Source: Prauserella muralis
GTDB taxonomy: Bacteria > Actinomycetota > Actinomycetes > Mycobacteriales > Pseudonocardiaceae
Direction of reading: 5' to 3'
Assembly: GCF_003202285.1 (NCBI RefSeq)
Contig: NZ_MASW01000001.1
Location: 1,488,001-1,552,000 of the forward strand
Length of the DNA: 64,000 bases
Shown one piece after another: positions 1 through 9,930 of the stretch. Position numbers and translations under genes: made by a program. The notes under the pieces were generated by a model. That model ran no database searches, was not told where the DNA came from, and saw nothing but the letters and a program-made list of their open reading frames with translations. Position 1 is the stretch's first letter. Every line of letters starts with the position of its first letter.

Positions 1-1157
1 TTGGCCAGGTGCTTGCGGTAGCCGGCGAACAGCTCGTCGGCGCCCATCCCGGACAGCATCACCTTCACCCCGGCCTCGCGGGCGGCCGAGCAGATGAGGA
101 ACGTGTTGATGGCGGCGGGGTCGCCGATCGGCTCGTCGAGGTGGTAGGTCATGCGTGGCAGCAGTTCCTGCACCTGCGGCGCGATCTCGATCTCGTGCAG
201 CCGCACGCCGAAGCGCCGCGCCACCTGCCGCGCGTAGCGCAGGTCGTCGGGCATCGCCTCGAACTTCGCGTCCTCGGCGCGGAAGCCGATGGTGTAGGCG
301 GAGATGCCGGGCTGGTGCCGGGCGGCGAGCGCGGTGAGGTAGCTGGAGTCGAGTCCGCCGGAGAGGAACGTCGCCACGGGCACGTCGGCGAGCAGGTGCT
401 TGCGCGTGGACTCCTCGACGACGGCGTGCAGGTCCGGCCGGCGCGCCGGGTCCCGCGCGATCGCCTCGCCCTCGGCGGCCACCTCGGCCAGCGAGAAGAA
501 CCGCCCCGCCTCGCTGCGCCCGTCGGGCCGCAGCCGCAGCCACGTGCCGGGCGGCAGCTTCTCGGCCTCGCGGAACGCGCACCGGCCGTCGGGCACCCAG
601 TAGTACAGCAGCGACGCGACGAGTGCGGCCTCGTCGATGCGGAGGGTGTCGCCCAGCTCACCGGCCAGTGCCTTGAGTTCGGAGGCGAACACCACGCCGC
701 CGCCGCGCCGCACCAGGAACAGCGGTTTGATGCCGAGCTGGTCGCGGGCCAGGGTCAGCTCGCCGGTGCGCTCGTCGAACACGGCGAAGGCGAACATGCC
801 GCGCAGCCGGGGCAGGCAGCCGGTACCCCAGCGCCGGAACGCCCGCAGCAGCACCTCGGTGTCGGACGTGCCCCGGAACCGCACGCCCGCGCTCTCCAGT
901 TCCGCGCGCAGCTCGGGAGCGTTGTAGAGCTCGCCGTTGTAGGTCAGGGCGAGCCCGTCGGCGACCATCGGCTGCGCGCCGGTCTCGGACAGGTCGATGA
1001 TCGACAGCCTGCGGTGTCCGAGGTGGACCTCACCGGCCCCGGCGGCGTGCCGGTACTGACCGGAGCCGTCCGGGCCCCGGTGGGCGAGCGTCTTGGTGAG
1101 GCGCTCGGTGAGCGGCCCGCCGTCCGGCCAGAGATACGTGCCTGCGATGCCGCACAT
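1..1157 (-). CDS. asnB: asparagine synthetase (glutamine-hydrolysing), partial at left edge
   Basis: The protein begins MCGIAG, so Cys2 becomes the N-terminal nucleophile of a class II glutamine amidotransferase. It transfers glutamine-derived ammonia to an ATP-activated aspartyl group, and the same family also amidates cell-surface and secondary-metabolite substrates. About 385 codons are present: the Ntn glutaminase domain (AHRGPDG, YNGELYN, GTSDTEVLL) followed by the PP-loop synthetase domain with FLSGGLDSS. The C-terminus lies outside the window. As the first gene beside chain-length and sugar-nucleotide genes it may serve polysaccharide modification rather than asparagine supply, which is inference. 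Confidence 0.93.
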   Translation of the reverse strand, partial: MCGIAGTYLWPDGGPLTERLTKTLAHRGPDGSGQYRHAAGAGEVHLGHRRLSIIDLSETGAQPMVADGLALTYNGELYNAPELRAELESAGVRFRGTSDTEVLLRAFRRWGTGCLPRLRGMFAFAVFDERTGELTLARDQLGIKPLFLVRRGGGVVFASELKALAGELGDTLRIDEAALVASLLYYWVPDGRCAFREAEKLPPGTWLRLRPDGRSEAGRFFSLAEVAAEGEAIARDPARRPDLHAVVEESTRKHLLADVPVATFLSGGLDSSYLTALAARHQPGISAYTIGFRAEDAKFEAMPDDLRYARQVARRFGVRLHEIEIAPQVQELLPRMTYHLDEPIGDPAAINTFLICSAAREAGVKVMLSGMGADELFAGYRKHLA

Positions 1158-1202
1158 GTATGGGGTCCCCTAGTCTCCGGGTCTCGGGCGTGAGCACACG
1201 CG

Positions 1203-2753
1203 CTAGTCCTGTGATCTGCGGGCAACCGGCGCGAACCGCCGCGTGGGCAGGTCGCCGTCGTGGCTCGGCGCGCCGTTGCCGTTGCCGTTGGTCGCCGCGG
1301 GCACCGGCGCGAACCGGGTCGTGGGCGCGTCGAACACGGCGCCGTCGGCGAGCCGGGTCCGGCCCCGCAGCGCGGTGTGCAGGCCCTCCCAGAGGGTCCC
1401 GTCGCTGCGGTCGCGCGGGTCGGGGTCGACGAGCACCACGCCGACGACCGGGATCTCCAGGTCGGCGAGCTGGCGCGCCACGGTGTGCAGCCACGCGGTC
1501 TCGGCCTGTCCGGCGCGCACGACGAGTACCGTCTCGGCCCCGAGCGCGCGCACGTCGGTCCACGCGGTGCCGGGCGCGACCGAGCCCACACCGATCACCC
1601 GCCCGGTGTGTGGTCCCGAACCGGGTTCGACCACGCGGATCGGACCCTCGGGCATGGTCAGCTCGGTGCCCGCCAGGTCGTTGATCACGGTGATCTCGCC
1701 ATCGGTCGCCAGCTCCCCGGCCAGGTCCGCGGCCAGTGCCGCGGTCATCCTCGGGCAGCCCAGATCCAGCAACGAGAGGGGGGAGGTGTCGTCGCGGGCG
1801 ATCCTGGCCACCGTCACCGCGACGCGCCTGCGGTCGGTGACCCTGCGCGAACGCCGCCACAGGCGGGACGGTCCCTTCGGCGGGGTCGCCAGCTGTGCGA
1901 TGACGGAGGCACCGAGGTGCTCGGAGATCTCCCTGCGCAGTACCGGCCGGTCGCGGAGCAGGCTCGTCACCGTCACCAGGCCCAGCCCCGCCGCGAGCCC
2001 GACCAACAGCCCGACGAGCGAGCTGGTGGCGCCGGTGACGAGCAGCTTGCGCGGCACCAGCCTCGGTGGGTCCACCACCTGCGTTCCGGCGGCGACCCGC
2101 GGCGCCCCGATGGCCGCCTCCTCGGCGCGACGGCTGAGGTCGGCGATCTGCGCGGACAGTTCCGCCCTTCGCGCGTACAGGGTCTCCAGCTCGGGGGCGC
2201 TGCTGCCCTCGATGGTCAGCGTGGCGATGCGGCGGTCGACCTGGGTGAGGTCGGCCTGGAGGCGGCCGCGCTGGTCACGCAGGGCCTGCGCGTCCGCTTC
2301 GGCGCCTGCCCGCACCCGGTTCAGATAGTCGGCGAGAAACGCCTCGGACAGCGCCGTCGCCCTCGCGAGGGCGTCCTGGCCGCTGCGGCCCTCGACGGTC
2401 AGCTCCAGCACGTTGTTGGTGACGCCCGTGCCCTCGTAGGCCCGCACGAACCTCTCCGGGTCCTCGGAGCTGCCGAGCCGTTCCAGGGCGGCGGCCGCGA
2501 TGCGGGTCGTCTGCAGCACGGCCACGTCGGTCTGCATCAGGGTGCCGCCGTCGGTGGGCGCGTCCTGCTCGTGGATGATCATCAGCCGGGTCACCGCCTG
2601 CGGTGGCGAGGGCAGCACGAACGCCATCGCGGCGCCCGCGAGCAGCCCGGCCAGTCCGAGCGAGAGCCAGAGCCTGCGACGCCTGCGCAGGGCGACGAGG
2701 ATCCGCGAGAGGTCGATCAGCGGCGGCGCGGACGGGGAACTGTCGGTGCTCAC
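1203..2753 (-). CDS. Wzz-like polysaccharide co-polymerase, no kinase motif
   Basis: About 516 aa. A basic N-terminus precedes a first transmembrane helix (about residues 20-45). A long extracytoplasmic part with coiled-coil character follows (QRGRLQADLTQVDRRIATL), then a second helix near residue 225-250 and a cytoplasmic tail. This is the Wzz/GumC architecture that sets polysaccharide chain length at the membrane. The tail resembles the position of a BY-kinase domain but I see no Walker A motif, so it is probably a structural partner. The GTG start overlaps the stop of the upstream paralogue (GTGA), so the two are coupled. The C-terminal tail is rich in Asn, Gly and Pro. Confidence 0.75.
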   Translation of the reverse strand: MSTDSSPSAPPLIDLSRILVALRRRRRLWLSLGLAGLLAGAAMAFVLPSPPQAVTRLMIIHEQDAPTDGGTLMQTDVAVLQTTRIAAAALERLGSSEDPERFVRAYEGTGVTNNVLELTVEGRSGQDALARATALSEAFLADYLNRVRAGAEADAQALRDQRGRLQADLTQVDRRIATLTIEGSSAPELETLYARRAELSAQIADLSRRAEEAAIGAPRVAAGTQVVDPPRLVPRKLLVTGATSSLVGLLVGLAAGLGLVTVTSLLRDRPVLRREISEHLGASVIAQLATPPKGPSRLWRRSRRVTDRRRVAVTVARIARDDTSPLSLLDLGCPRMTAALAADLAGELATDGEITVINDLAGTELTMPEGPIRVVEPGSGPHTGRVIGVGSVAPGTAWTDVRALGAETVLVVRAGQAETAWLHTVARQLADLEIPVVGVVLVDPDPRDRSDGTLWEGLHTALRGRTRLADGAVFDAPTTRFAPVPAATNGNGNGAPSHDGDLPTRRFAPVARRSQD

Positions 2754-4123
2754 GGTGAACCTGCCATCGCGTCGCCTCCGGCGGCCACGGTCGCCGCGTT
2801 CTCGGGTGGGGGCGCCTGCGGGACGTCGTCGTCCTGCCGGGCGCGGAAGGTGACGACGACACCCAGGGGGCGCAGGCCGGCGTCGGCGCCCGCCTCCACG
2901 AGGCTCACCAGCTCCCAGCCGGTGCGGGTGCCCGCGGTGATGACGACGAGCATGCCCGCGTAGTCGCCGTCGGGCACGGTCGGCCGGGCCAGGCAGACCT
3001 CCAGTACGTGCAGCGGCGTCCGGTGGCCCGCCGGGTCGGCGACGGCCGTCTCCCGCAGGCGGGCGGCCGCCTGCCGGGCCGCCGGGTCGTCGTCCGGAAC
3101 GAGCACCAGCACCGGCCTGCCGGGCAGCCTGGTCAGCACCCGCCGGTAGCGGACGCTGCGGCCGTGCTCGTCGCCGGGTGCCGGGAGTTCGGGTGTGTTC
3201 CAGGGGCCCGTGCCGAGCAGGAACCGGCGCAGCCGCGCCTGCCACGACCGCGCCGCGGGCTCCTCGGGTGCGGGCTCGTCCGGCACCGGGACGTCGATGT
3301 TGGCCAGCACCGGTGCGTTGACGGCCGCGGCGATCTCGTCCTCGGTGGCGAGCCGCCGGTCGGTGCGGGCCGCGATCAGGTGGCCGAGCACGCCGGCCAG
3401 CAGGAACAGCAGCGCCCCGCCGCCGACGAAGTGCAGCAGCGTCGGCGCGGCCGCGCTCGTGGGCAGGGCCGCGCGTTCGAAGACGATGATGCCCGACCGC
3501 ACGGCCGCGGCGTCGACCTCGTCGAGCGTCTGCACGGCCTCGGTGAGCGCGTTGCGGAGCGACTCCAGCTCGGTGCGCACCTGCACGGTCTCGACGGTGA
3601 GGCCCGAGGACATCTCCTGCTGCAGCTCACTGATCCGCTGGTAGGTCTCCTCGGCCTGCCGCCGGACCGCCTCCCGCTGCCGTTCCCGCAGCTCGGCGGC
3701 GGTGCCCGCGGTGTCGGTGGCCAGCTGGGTGGTGAACGCGACGTACTCGTCGGCGACCCGGTCGGCGAGCTGCCGGGCCTTCTCCGGCGTGTCGGCCGTG
3801 CCACTGATCTCGATGACGTTGCCGTCGACCACCTCGGCGGTCACCGACTCCCGCAGCTCGGCGCCCGTGACGCCCCACCGCAGCGCGGCCGCGGTGCGGT
3901 CGAGTACCTGGGCGCTGCTCGCGACCTCGGCCTCGGTGAACAACTCGTCCGGCTCCCGCGGCCCCTGCAGCAGCACGCGGGTGGTGGTCTCGTAACCGGG
4001 GGAGAACAGCGCCGAGGCGCCCGCGCCCAGCAGCGCGCCCAGCACCGCCAGCGCGGCGAGCAGCCGCCAGCGTCTGCGGAGTATCCGCCCGATCACGGGC
4101 AGCCGCACCACATCGTCGGTCAA
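2750..4123 (-). CDS. Wzz-family chain-length determinant protein
   Basis: 457 aa. The N-terminal membrane helix (about residues 18-40, RRWRLLAALAVLGALLGAG) is followed by the Wzz domain. The periplasmic region ends in the typical RAALPTSAAAPTLL proline-rich segment, just before a second helix near residue 230-250. The cytoplasmic remainder has no P-loop. A TTG start is chosen because GGGAGG lies 8 nt upstream. It is translationally coupled to the next co-polymerase gene. Two adjacent co-polymerases without a recognisable tyrosine kinase suggest heteromeric control of chain length or export. Confidence 0.77.
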   Translation of the reverse strand: MTDDVVRLPVIGRILRRRWRLLAALAVLGALLGAGASALFSPGYETTTRVLLQGPREPDELFTEAEVASSAQVLDRTAAALRWGVTGAELRESVTAEVVDGNVIEISGTADTPEKARQLADRVADEYVAFTTQLATDTAGTAAELRERQREAVRRQAEETYQRISELQQEMSSGLTVETVQVRTELESLRNALTEAVQTLDEVDAAAVRSGIIVFERAALPTSAAAPTLLHFVGGGALLFLLAGVLGHLIAARTDRRLATEDEIAAAVNAPVLANIDVPVPDEPAPEEPAARSWQARLRRFLLGTGPWNTPELPAPGDEHGRSVRYRRVLTRLPGRPVLVLVPDDDPAARQAAARLRETAVADPAGHRTPLHVLEVCLARPTVPDGDYAGMLVVITAGTRTGWELVSLVEAGADAGLRPLGVVVTFRARQDDDVPQAPPPENAATVAAGGDAMAGSP

Positions 4124-4225
4124 CGTCGCGCCTCCCCCGTCTGATCGGCTGTTACCTGCGACGTCGCGCTGACCGGCATGTTGGTTACGCCCCCGACGGT
4201 GTCTTGTTCGAAAAGAAACGGAAAA

Positions 4226-5422
4226 TCACCGGCGAGCCGCCACCGCGGCCGCGTAGGCGGCGAGCAGGGCCCGCTGGGAGTTGGCCCACGACAGCGGCCC
4301 GTTGACCCGGTCGTGGCCGAGCCTGCCCATGCGCTCGCGCTGCTCGGGGTCGTCGAGCAGCCGCGCGATCAGCTTGGCGAACTCGTGCTCGTCGTTGGCG
4401 GTGGCGTATACGGCGGCGTCTCCCGCCGACACGCGCGCCTCGCGCAGGTCGAACGACACGATCGGCCTGCTCATCGCCATGTACTCCAGGACCTTGTTCA
4501 TCGTGGAGACGTCGTTGAGCGGGTTGAGCGGGTCGGGGGACAGGCACACGTCGGCGGTGGACAGGTAACGCACGAGGTCGGCGTCCGGGATGCGACCGGT
4601 GAACTCCACCTGCCCGGCGAGGCCCAGCCGCTCGGAGAGCGCGACCATGTCGTCGAACGTGTCTCCTGCGCCGACGAACACCGCGTGCCAGTCGGTGCGG
4701 CCGAGGTCGTCGCGCAGCGCGGCGAGCGAGCGCAGGGCGTAGTCGACGCCGTCCTGCGGGCCCATCACGCCCAGGTAGCACAGCAGGTGGGGCTTGCCGC
4801 GTTTGAGCTCCGGCTCGGCGGGGACCTGGCGGAACCGCTCGATGGCGGGCGCGCTGCGCACGACGAACACGTCGTCCGGCGACTTGCGGCCGCGCCGCAG
4901 CGCCTGCTCGCGGTAGCTCTCGTTGGTGGAGATCACGACGTCGGCGCAGGCGTAGGTGAGCCGCTCCAGCAGGCACACCATGCGGTAGAGCAGGTCCTCG
5001 CCACGGCCGAACCGGGACAGGTACAGCTCCGGAACCAGGTCGTGCTGGTCGAAGACGAACCTCGCCCCGCGCAGCTTGCCGAGCAGCCCGACGACGAACA
5101 GCAGGTCGGGCGGGTTGCACGCGTGGATCACGTCCACCCTGCCGACCCTGCGGGCCAGCCGCAGCGTGTGCCAGAGCGCGGAGCCGTACTCCTGCAGGTA
5201 CCCCGCGGGCCCTCCGGTGGCGGCGCGCAGCGGGTAGCGCAGGATGTGCACGCCGTCGATCACGGTCTCGGGCTCCGTGTCCCGTTTCGTCCCTTGTGGA
5301 CAGACGACGTGCACCTCCCAGCCCGCGTCGCGCAGGGTGGTGCACTCCTGCCACACGCGCCGGTCGAACGGCACGGACAGGTTCTCGACGAGAACGAGCG
5401 CTCTGCGAGCTCTACCAGGCAA
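4226..5422 (-). CDS. group 1 (GT4-like) glycosyltransferase
   Basis: A GT-B fold enzyme. The N-terminal segment ALVLVENLSVPFDRRVWQE is typical of WcaI/WbuB-type transferases. The C-terminal half has GxMGPQDGVDYALRSLA and the donor-binding region PDPLNPLNDVSTMNKVLEYM. It probably adds a sugar to a lipid-linked intermediate at the inner face of the membrane. The reading frame stays open upstream to 5497, but the plausible start is TTG at 5422, overlapping the stop of the dehydrogenase gene by about 11 bp, which gives about 398 aa. Acceptor and donor cannot be told from sequence. Confidence 0.85.
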   Translation of the reverse strand: MPGRARRALVLVENLSVPFDRRVWQECTTLRDAGWEVHVVCPQGTKRDTEPETVIDGVHILRYPLRAATGGPAGYLQEYGSALWHTLRLARRVGRVDVIHACNPPDLLFVVGLLGKLRGARFVFDQHDLVPELYLSRFGRGEDLLYRMVCLLERLTYACADVVISTNESYREQALRRGRKSPDDVFVVRSAPAIERFRQVPAEPELKRGKPHLLCYLGVMGPQDGVDYALRSLAALRDDLGRTDWHAVFVGAGDTFDDMVALSERLGLAGQVEFTGRIPDADLVRYLSTADVCLSPDPLNPLNDVSTMNKVLEYMAMSRPIVSFDLREARVSAGDAAVYATANDEHEFAKLIARLLDDPEQRERMGRLGHDRVNGPLSWANSQRALLAAYAAAVAARR

Positions 5423-6728
5423 GGCCGACGTACCCCTCTTCGGCCCGGCGCACGTCGGCGTCGGGCATGCGGACGAGGTCGATGAGCACGCGGTCACCGC
5501 CGTGCGGCAGCGCGCCGAGCACGGCGGGGTCGGTGCTGCCGACCAGGCACACCTCGGCGTGGGCCAGCACCTCCTCGACCGAGCCGGCGAGCAGCTGGCC
5601 GAGGTGCGGCAGCCTGCTCTCGATGTACTCCCTGTTGGCGCCCATGAGCCGCGACAGGCTCACGTTGGCGTCGTAGATGCGCAGGTCGTAGCCCTTGCCG
5701 AGCAGTCGCTCCGCCAGCTCCACGAGCGGGCTTTCGCGCAGGTCGTCGGTGCCGGGTTTGAACGAGAGCCCGAACAGCCCGACCCGGCGCCTGCCGGTGC
5801 GGGCCACCAGATCGAAGGCGCGGCGCAGGTGCTCCTCGTTGGAGGTCAGCACGTGCGACAGGATCGGCACCGACACGTCCGCCCTGTGCGCCGCGTAGAC
5901 AAGGCCGCGCAGGTCCTTGGGCAGGCACGAGCCGCCGAAGGCGAAGCCGGGCCGCAGGTACGCCGGGCTGATGTTGAGCTTGCGGTCGGCGAGGAAGACG
6001 TCCATCACGCGGTGCGAGTCCAGGCCCAGTGCCCGGCAGATGGCGCCCAGTTCGTTGGCGAAGCCGATCTTGAGGCCGTGGAAGGCGTTGTCGGCGTACT
6101 TGGTCATCTCGGCGACCGGGATCGGCACCCGGAACACCTCGCCGGGCAGCCCCTCGTACAGCGCGGCCACCACGTCGCCGCTGGCGGCGTCGATCTCGCC
6201 GATGACGGTCTTGGGCGGGGCGAAGAAGTCCCGGACGCTGCTGCCCTCGCGCAGGAACTCCGGGTTCACGGCGACACCGAAGTCGGCGCCCGCGGTGCGG
6301 CCGGAGGCCTTCTCCAGAATGGGCACGAGCAGTTCCAGGCACGTGCCCGGCAGCATCGTGCTGCGGAAGACGACGGTGTGCCTGCCCGGGTGCGTGGCGA
6401 TCGCGGCACCGATCTCTTCGGTGACCCGCTCCAGGTAGGCCGTGGAGAGGCTGCCGTTGGCCGCCGACGGCGTGCCGACGCAGACGAGCGACACCTCGGT
6501 CTCCGTCACCGCGGCGGCGGAGTCGCCGCTCGCCCGCAGCGCACCGCTGGCGACGACCTCGGCCGTCAGTTCGCCGATACGTTCCTCCACGACGGGCGCC
6601 TTGCCCGCGCGGACCAGATCGACCTTGACCGGATTGACGTCGACACCGACGACCTCGTGTCCCTGGCTGGCCAGGCACGCGGCGGACACGCAGCCCACAT
6701 ATCCGAGCCCGAAGACGCTGATCTTCAT
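5412..6728 (-). CDS. UDP-glucose/GDP-mannose 6-dehydrogenase family protein
   Basis: 438 aa. The Rossmann motif GLGYVG is at residues 7-12, with NPEFLREG, the central helix HGLKIGFANE, and the catalytic-Cys segment FGGSCLPKDLRGL. This last form is closer to GDP-mannose dehydrogenase (AlgD) than to classic UDP-glucose dehydrogenase. It oxidises a nucleotide sugar twice with NAD to give a uronic acid precursor. A strong GGAGGAG site precedes the ATG. It feeds the neighbouring glycosyltransferase and chain-length genes with an acidic sugar, which is inference from context. Confidence 0.88.
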   Translation of the reverse strand: MKISVFGLGYVGCVSAACLASQGHEVVGVDVNPVKVDLVRAGKAPVVEERIGELTAEVVASGALRASGDSAAAVTETEVSLVCVGTPSAANGSLSTAYLERVTEEIGAAIATHPGRHTVVFRSTMLPGTCLELLVPILEKASGRTAGADFGVAVNPEFLREGSSVRDFFAPPKTVIGEIDAASGDVVAALYEGLPGEVFRVPIPVAEMTKYADNAFHGLKIGFANELGAICRALGLDSHRVMDVFLADRKLNISPAYLRPGFAFGGSCLPKDLRGLVYAAHRADVSVPILSHVLTSNEEHLRRAFDLVARTGRRRVGLFGLSFKPGTDDLRESPLVELAERLLGKGYDLRIYDANVSLSRLMGANREYIESRLPHLGQLLAGSVEEVLAHAEVCLVGSTDPAVLGALPHGGDRVLIDLVRMPDADVRRAEEGYVGLAW

Positions 6729-6944
6729 TCGGCTCTCCTCCCGCTGCCTGCCCGGCAGCCGCGACTCGTCAGAGGATTCGCTGGCCGGCCGGGCGCCGTT
6801 ACGGGATTTACCGACTGGTGATCCGAACGCGGTTTCCGTGGGAAACAGGCGATCTCGCGGTGCTGTCGGTGAACCACGAACCCGTGAGCGGACGCGTCAT
6901 TTCGGTCCACTGTGGAATAGGTGGAACCGCCTTGCCGTCGCGGC

Positions 6945-7910
6945 TCAGAAGCCGGTGATGACGTGCACGAGGCCGTGCACGGGGTCGGCGACGTGGACGG
7001 TGCCACGCCACTGGTCCACGGCGAGTGCGCCGGGATTGATGCCGAGATCGAGTTCTCCCGTGATGCGGCCGCCGCGGCCGTCGATGCGCACGACGCCGTT
7101 CGGCCCGCCGTTGGTGTAGACCGCGCGGCTGCGCTGGTGCACGGCCACCGAGGACGCCGCGCTCTCCAGCAGGATGGTGCTCGTCTCCGTCCGGGTCGCG
7201 GCGTCGACGACCGAGAGGTGGTGGATGCCGGAGTTGGCGACGTAGAGCGTGCGGCTGGCGAGGTGCAGTGCGATGCCCTCGGGCGCGTCGCCGACCGCGA
7301 TCGTGCCGGTGAAGGCCGGTTCGCGCAGGTCGAGCACTCGCACGGAGGCGGTGCCCGGGCTGGTGAAGTATCCCACCCGCCGCTCGGCGTCCAGTGCGGC
7401 GCCGCCGAGCGGCCCGCCGTCGGCGACCACGAGCGCCGACGGTGCACCGCTGGTGCCGTCGAGTATGGCCACCGCGCCGGTGGTCCGCGACGCGGCGTAC
7501 ACGGTGCCGGTGGCCTCCTCGGCGGCGAGCGCGGCGGCGCCCGGGCCCGCGCCGACGACGCCGAGCGTGCGGTGGGTGCGGCCGTCGAGCACGGTGACGG
7601 TCCCGGCGAGACTGTTGCTGACGTACACGCGACCGGTGAGTTCGCTCACCGCGACACCGGACGTGCTGGCGCCGACGCGCACCCGCGCGCGCAGTGCGGG
7701 CGTGCGGCCGCCGACGACGGCGAGCGCGCCGTCGGCGCACGCCACGTACGCCAGGCCGGTGCGGGCGTTCACCGCGACCGCGGCGGGACCCGGCCCCACC
7801 GCCACCGTGCTGACCTGTGCCGCGGCGGCCGTCGGCGCCGGGAACGTGGCGGCCGTCGCCGCCGTGGCAAGACCGAGCACGGCCCTGCGGCTCCACACCG
7901 GCTTGCCCAC
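6945..7910 (-). CDS. Tat-exported YVTN beta-propeller protein
   Basis: About 321 aa. The GTG start follows GGGAGGACAG. The N-terminus SRRAVLGLATAATAAT is a twin-arginine-type signal ending in a run of Ala. The mature part is built of about seven 42-residue repeats of the YVTN type (GLAYVACADG, GRVYVSNSLAG, TLYVANSGIHHL). This fold binds partners or cell-wall ligands outside the cell. No catalytic residues are evident. Its position next to polysaccharide genes suggests an envelope role. The longer open frame upstream to 8222 lacks a ribosome site. Confidence 0.78.
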   Translation of the reverse strand: MGKPVWSRRAVLGLATAATAATFPAPTAAAAQVSTVAVGPGPAAVAVNARTGLAYVACADGALAVVGGRTPALRARVRVGASTSGVAVSELTGRVYVSNSLAGTVTVLDGRTHRTLGVVGAGPGAAALAAEEATGTVYAASRTTGAVAILDGTSGAPSALVVADGGPLGGAALDAERRVGYFTSPGTASVRVLDLREPAFTGTIAVGDAPEGIALHLASRTLYVANSGIHHLSVVDAATRTETSTILLESAASSVAVHQRSRAVYTNGGPNGVVRIDGRGGRITGELDLGINPGALAVDQWRGTVHVADPVHGLVHVITGF

Positions 7911-8118
7911 CTGTCCTCCCGTTTGGTTTCCACGTCGAGGCGGAAATCCTGGTGGGACCGTAACCTGACGTCGCTTTGAACAGCGGCTGACATGCGAGTG
8001 AGATTGCGGCTTCACCCCGGCTGAGTGACCTCTACCTGGAACTTCACCTACCGCGGGGGCGTTCGAATCGTGTGAGCGTGTACCGGGACGTCGCGACACT
8101 CGATGGGAGGGATGGGCT

Positions 8119-8982
8119 GTGCACAAGCACCGGAACGGACTGAAGACCGCGCTGCTGCTCGGCCTGATGAGTGCCCTCATCGTCGGGATCAGCGGGTTGT
8201 TCGGCCGGGGTGCCCTGTTCATCGGGCTCCTGCTCGCGCTCGGCGTGAACGCCTACGCCTACTTCAACTCGGACAAGCTGGCGTTGCGGGCGATGCGGGC
8301 GCGGCCCGTGTCGGAGGCCGAGCAGCCCGCGATGTACCGCATCGTGCGGGAGCTGGCGACCACGGCGCGCCAGCCGATGCCGCGGCTCTACGTCAGCCCC
8401 ACCCGCGCGCCGAACGCGTTCGCCACCGGCCGCAACCCGCGCAACGCGGCGGTGTGCTGCACCACCGGCATCCTCGACCTGCTCGACGAGCGGGAGCTGC
8501 GGGCCGTGCTGGGGCACGAGCTGTCACATGTCTACAACCGCGACATCCTCATCTCCTGCGTGGCCGGTGCGCTGGCCAGCGTGGTGAGTGTGCTGGCGAA
8601 CCTGGCGATGTTCGCGGGCCTGTTCGGCGGCAACAACCGGGAGGGCGCCAACCCGCTGGCCATGCTGCTCATCGCGCTGCTCGGGCCGGTCGCCGCAGGC
8701 ATCATCCGCATGAGCGTCAGCCGTTCGCGGGAGTACCAGGCCGACGCGTCCGGCGCGGAGCTGACCGGCGACCCGCTGGCGCTGGCCTCGGCCCTGCGGA
8801 AACTGGAACGGGGCACGCGGTCGCTGCCGCTGGCGCCGGAGCCCAAGGTGGTGTCGCAGTCGCACCTGATGATCGCCAACCCGTTCCGGCCGGGCGAGCG
8901 GATGGCGCACCTGTTCTCGTCGCACCCGCCGATCGAGGACCGGGTGCGGCGCCTGGAGGAGATGGCCCGCCGGAGGTTCTGA
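8119..8982 (+). CDS. htpX: M48 zinc metalloprotease HtpX
   Basis: 287 aa. Two N-terminal membrane helices (residues about 9-27 and 31-48) are followed by the HELSH zinc motif at 133-137 and two further hydrophobic segments. The second region with the zinc-ligand Glu ([13 protein letters not shown]) is present. HtpX degrades misfolded membrane proteins during envelope stress. The GTG start at 8119 has GGAGGGATGG upstream. It ends 9 bp from the convergent rmlA stop. Length is normal for the family. Confidence 0.93.
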   Translation: MHKHRNGLKTALLLGLMSALIVGISGLFGRGALFIGLLLALGVNAYAYFNSDKLALRAMRARPVSEAEQPAMYRIVRELATTARQPMPRLYVSPTRAPNAFATGRNPRNAAVCCTTGILDLLDERELRAVLGHELSHVYNRDILISCVAGALASVVSVLANLAMFAGLFGGNNREGANPLAMLLIALLGPVAAGIIRMSVSRSREYQADASGAELTGDPLALASALRKLERGTRSLPLAPEPKVVSQSHLMIANPFRPGERMAHLFSSHPPIEDRVRRLEEMARRRF

Positions 8983-8991
8983 CGCCGTCCG

Positions 8992-9870
8992 CTACGAGGC
9001 GCCCGCCTGTCGGGCGACGTCCATCACGTACTCGCCGTAGCCGCTCTTGGTGAGCTTCGCGCCCAGCTGGAAGCACTCGTCGGGGCTGATGAAGCCCATC
9101 CGCAGCGCCACCTCCTCCAGACAGGCGATGCGCACGCCGGTGCGGTGCTCGAGCACCTGCACGAACTGTGCGGCCTCCAGCAGCGAGTCGTGGGTGCCGG
9201 TGTCCAGCCACGCGAACCCGCGGCTGAGCTGCACCAGGCGGGCGCGGTCGCGGCGCAGGTAGGTGAGGTTGACGTCGGTGATCTCCAGTTCGCCGCGGGC
9301 CGACGGGGTGAGGTTGCGGGCGATGTCGACCACCTCGTTGTCGTAGAGGTAGAGCCCGGTGATGGCCTGGTTGGAGCGCGGGCGGGCCGGCTTCTCCTCG
9401 ATGGAGAGCAGCTTGCCCCGCTCGTCGACCTCGCCGACGCCGTAGCGCTGCGGGTCCTTGACGGAATAGCCGAAGAGCACGCAGCCGTCGAGGGTGTCCA
9501 CCTGCTCCTTCAGCGTCCCGGAGAACCCGCGGCCGTAGAAGATGTTGTCGCCGAGAATCAGCGCCACGTCGTCGTCGCCGATGAAGTCGGCGCCGATGAC
9601 GAACGCCTCGGCCAGGCCGTTGGGGCTGGGCTGCTCGGCGTAGCGCAGGTCGAGGCCGAGCTGGCTGCCGTCGCCGAGGAGGCGCCGGAAGTTCGGCAGG
9701 TCGGTGGGCGTGGAGATGACCAGCATTTCCCGGATGCCGGCGAGCATGAGAACCGACAGCGGGTAGTAGATCATCGGCTTGTCGTAGACGGGCAGCAGCT
9801 GCTTGGACACCGCCTGGGTGATCGGATGGAGGCGGGTGCCGCTGCCGCCTGCCAGCACGATGCCCTTCAT
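8992..9870 (-). CDS. rmlA: glucose-1-phosphate thymidylyltransferase
   Basis: 292 aa from the ATG of MKGIVLAGGSGTRLHPIT, the nucleotidyltransferase signature. Other family segments visible are KQLLPVYDKPMIYYPLS, GDNIFYGRGF and EEKPARPRSNQAITGLYLYD. It makes dTDP-glucose from dTTP and glucose-1-phosphate, the first step of dTDP-rhamnose and other deoxysugars. The rest of the rml set is not in this window. Starts at 9870 or 9885 are both possible. I choose 9870 because GGGGAG lies upstream and the family begins there. Confidence 0.93.
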   Translation of the reverse strand: MKGIVLAGGSGTRLHPITQAVSKQLLPVYDKPMIYYPLSVLMLAGIREMLVISTPTDLPNFRRLLGDGSQLGLDLRYAEQPSPNGLAEAFVIGADFIGDDDVALILGDNIFYGRGFSGTLKEQVDTLDGCVLFGYSVKDPQRYGVGEVDERGKLLSIEEKPARPRSNQAITGLYLYDNEVVDIARNLTPSARGELEITDVNLTYLRRDRARLVQLSRGFAWLDTGTHDSLLEAAQFVQVLEHRTGVRIACLEEVALRMGFISPDECFQLGAKLTKSGYGEYVMDVARQAGAS

Positions 9871-9930
9871 CTGCCTGCTCCCCATTCACTCGACTGGTGA
9901 CCCCGCCGGGGAGCCAGGGTATCGGAGGGC

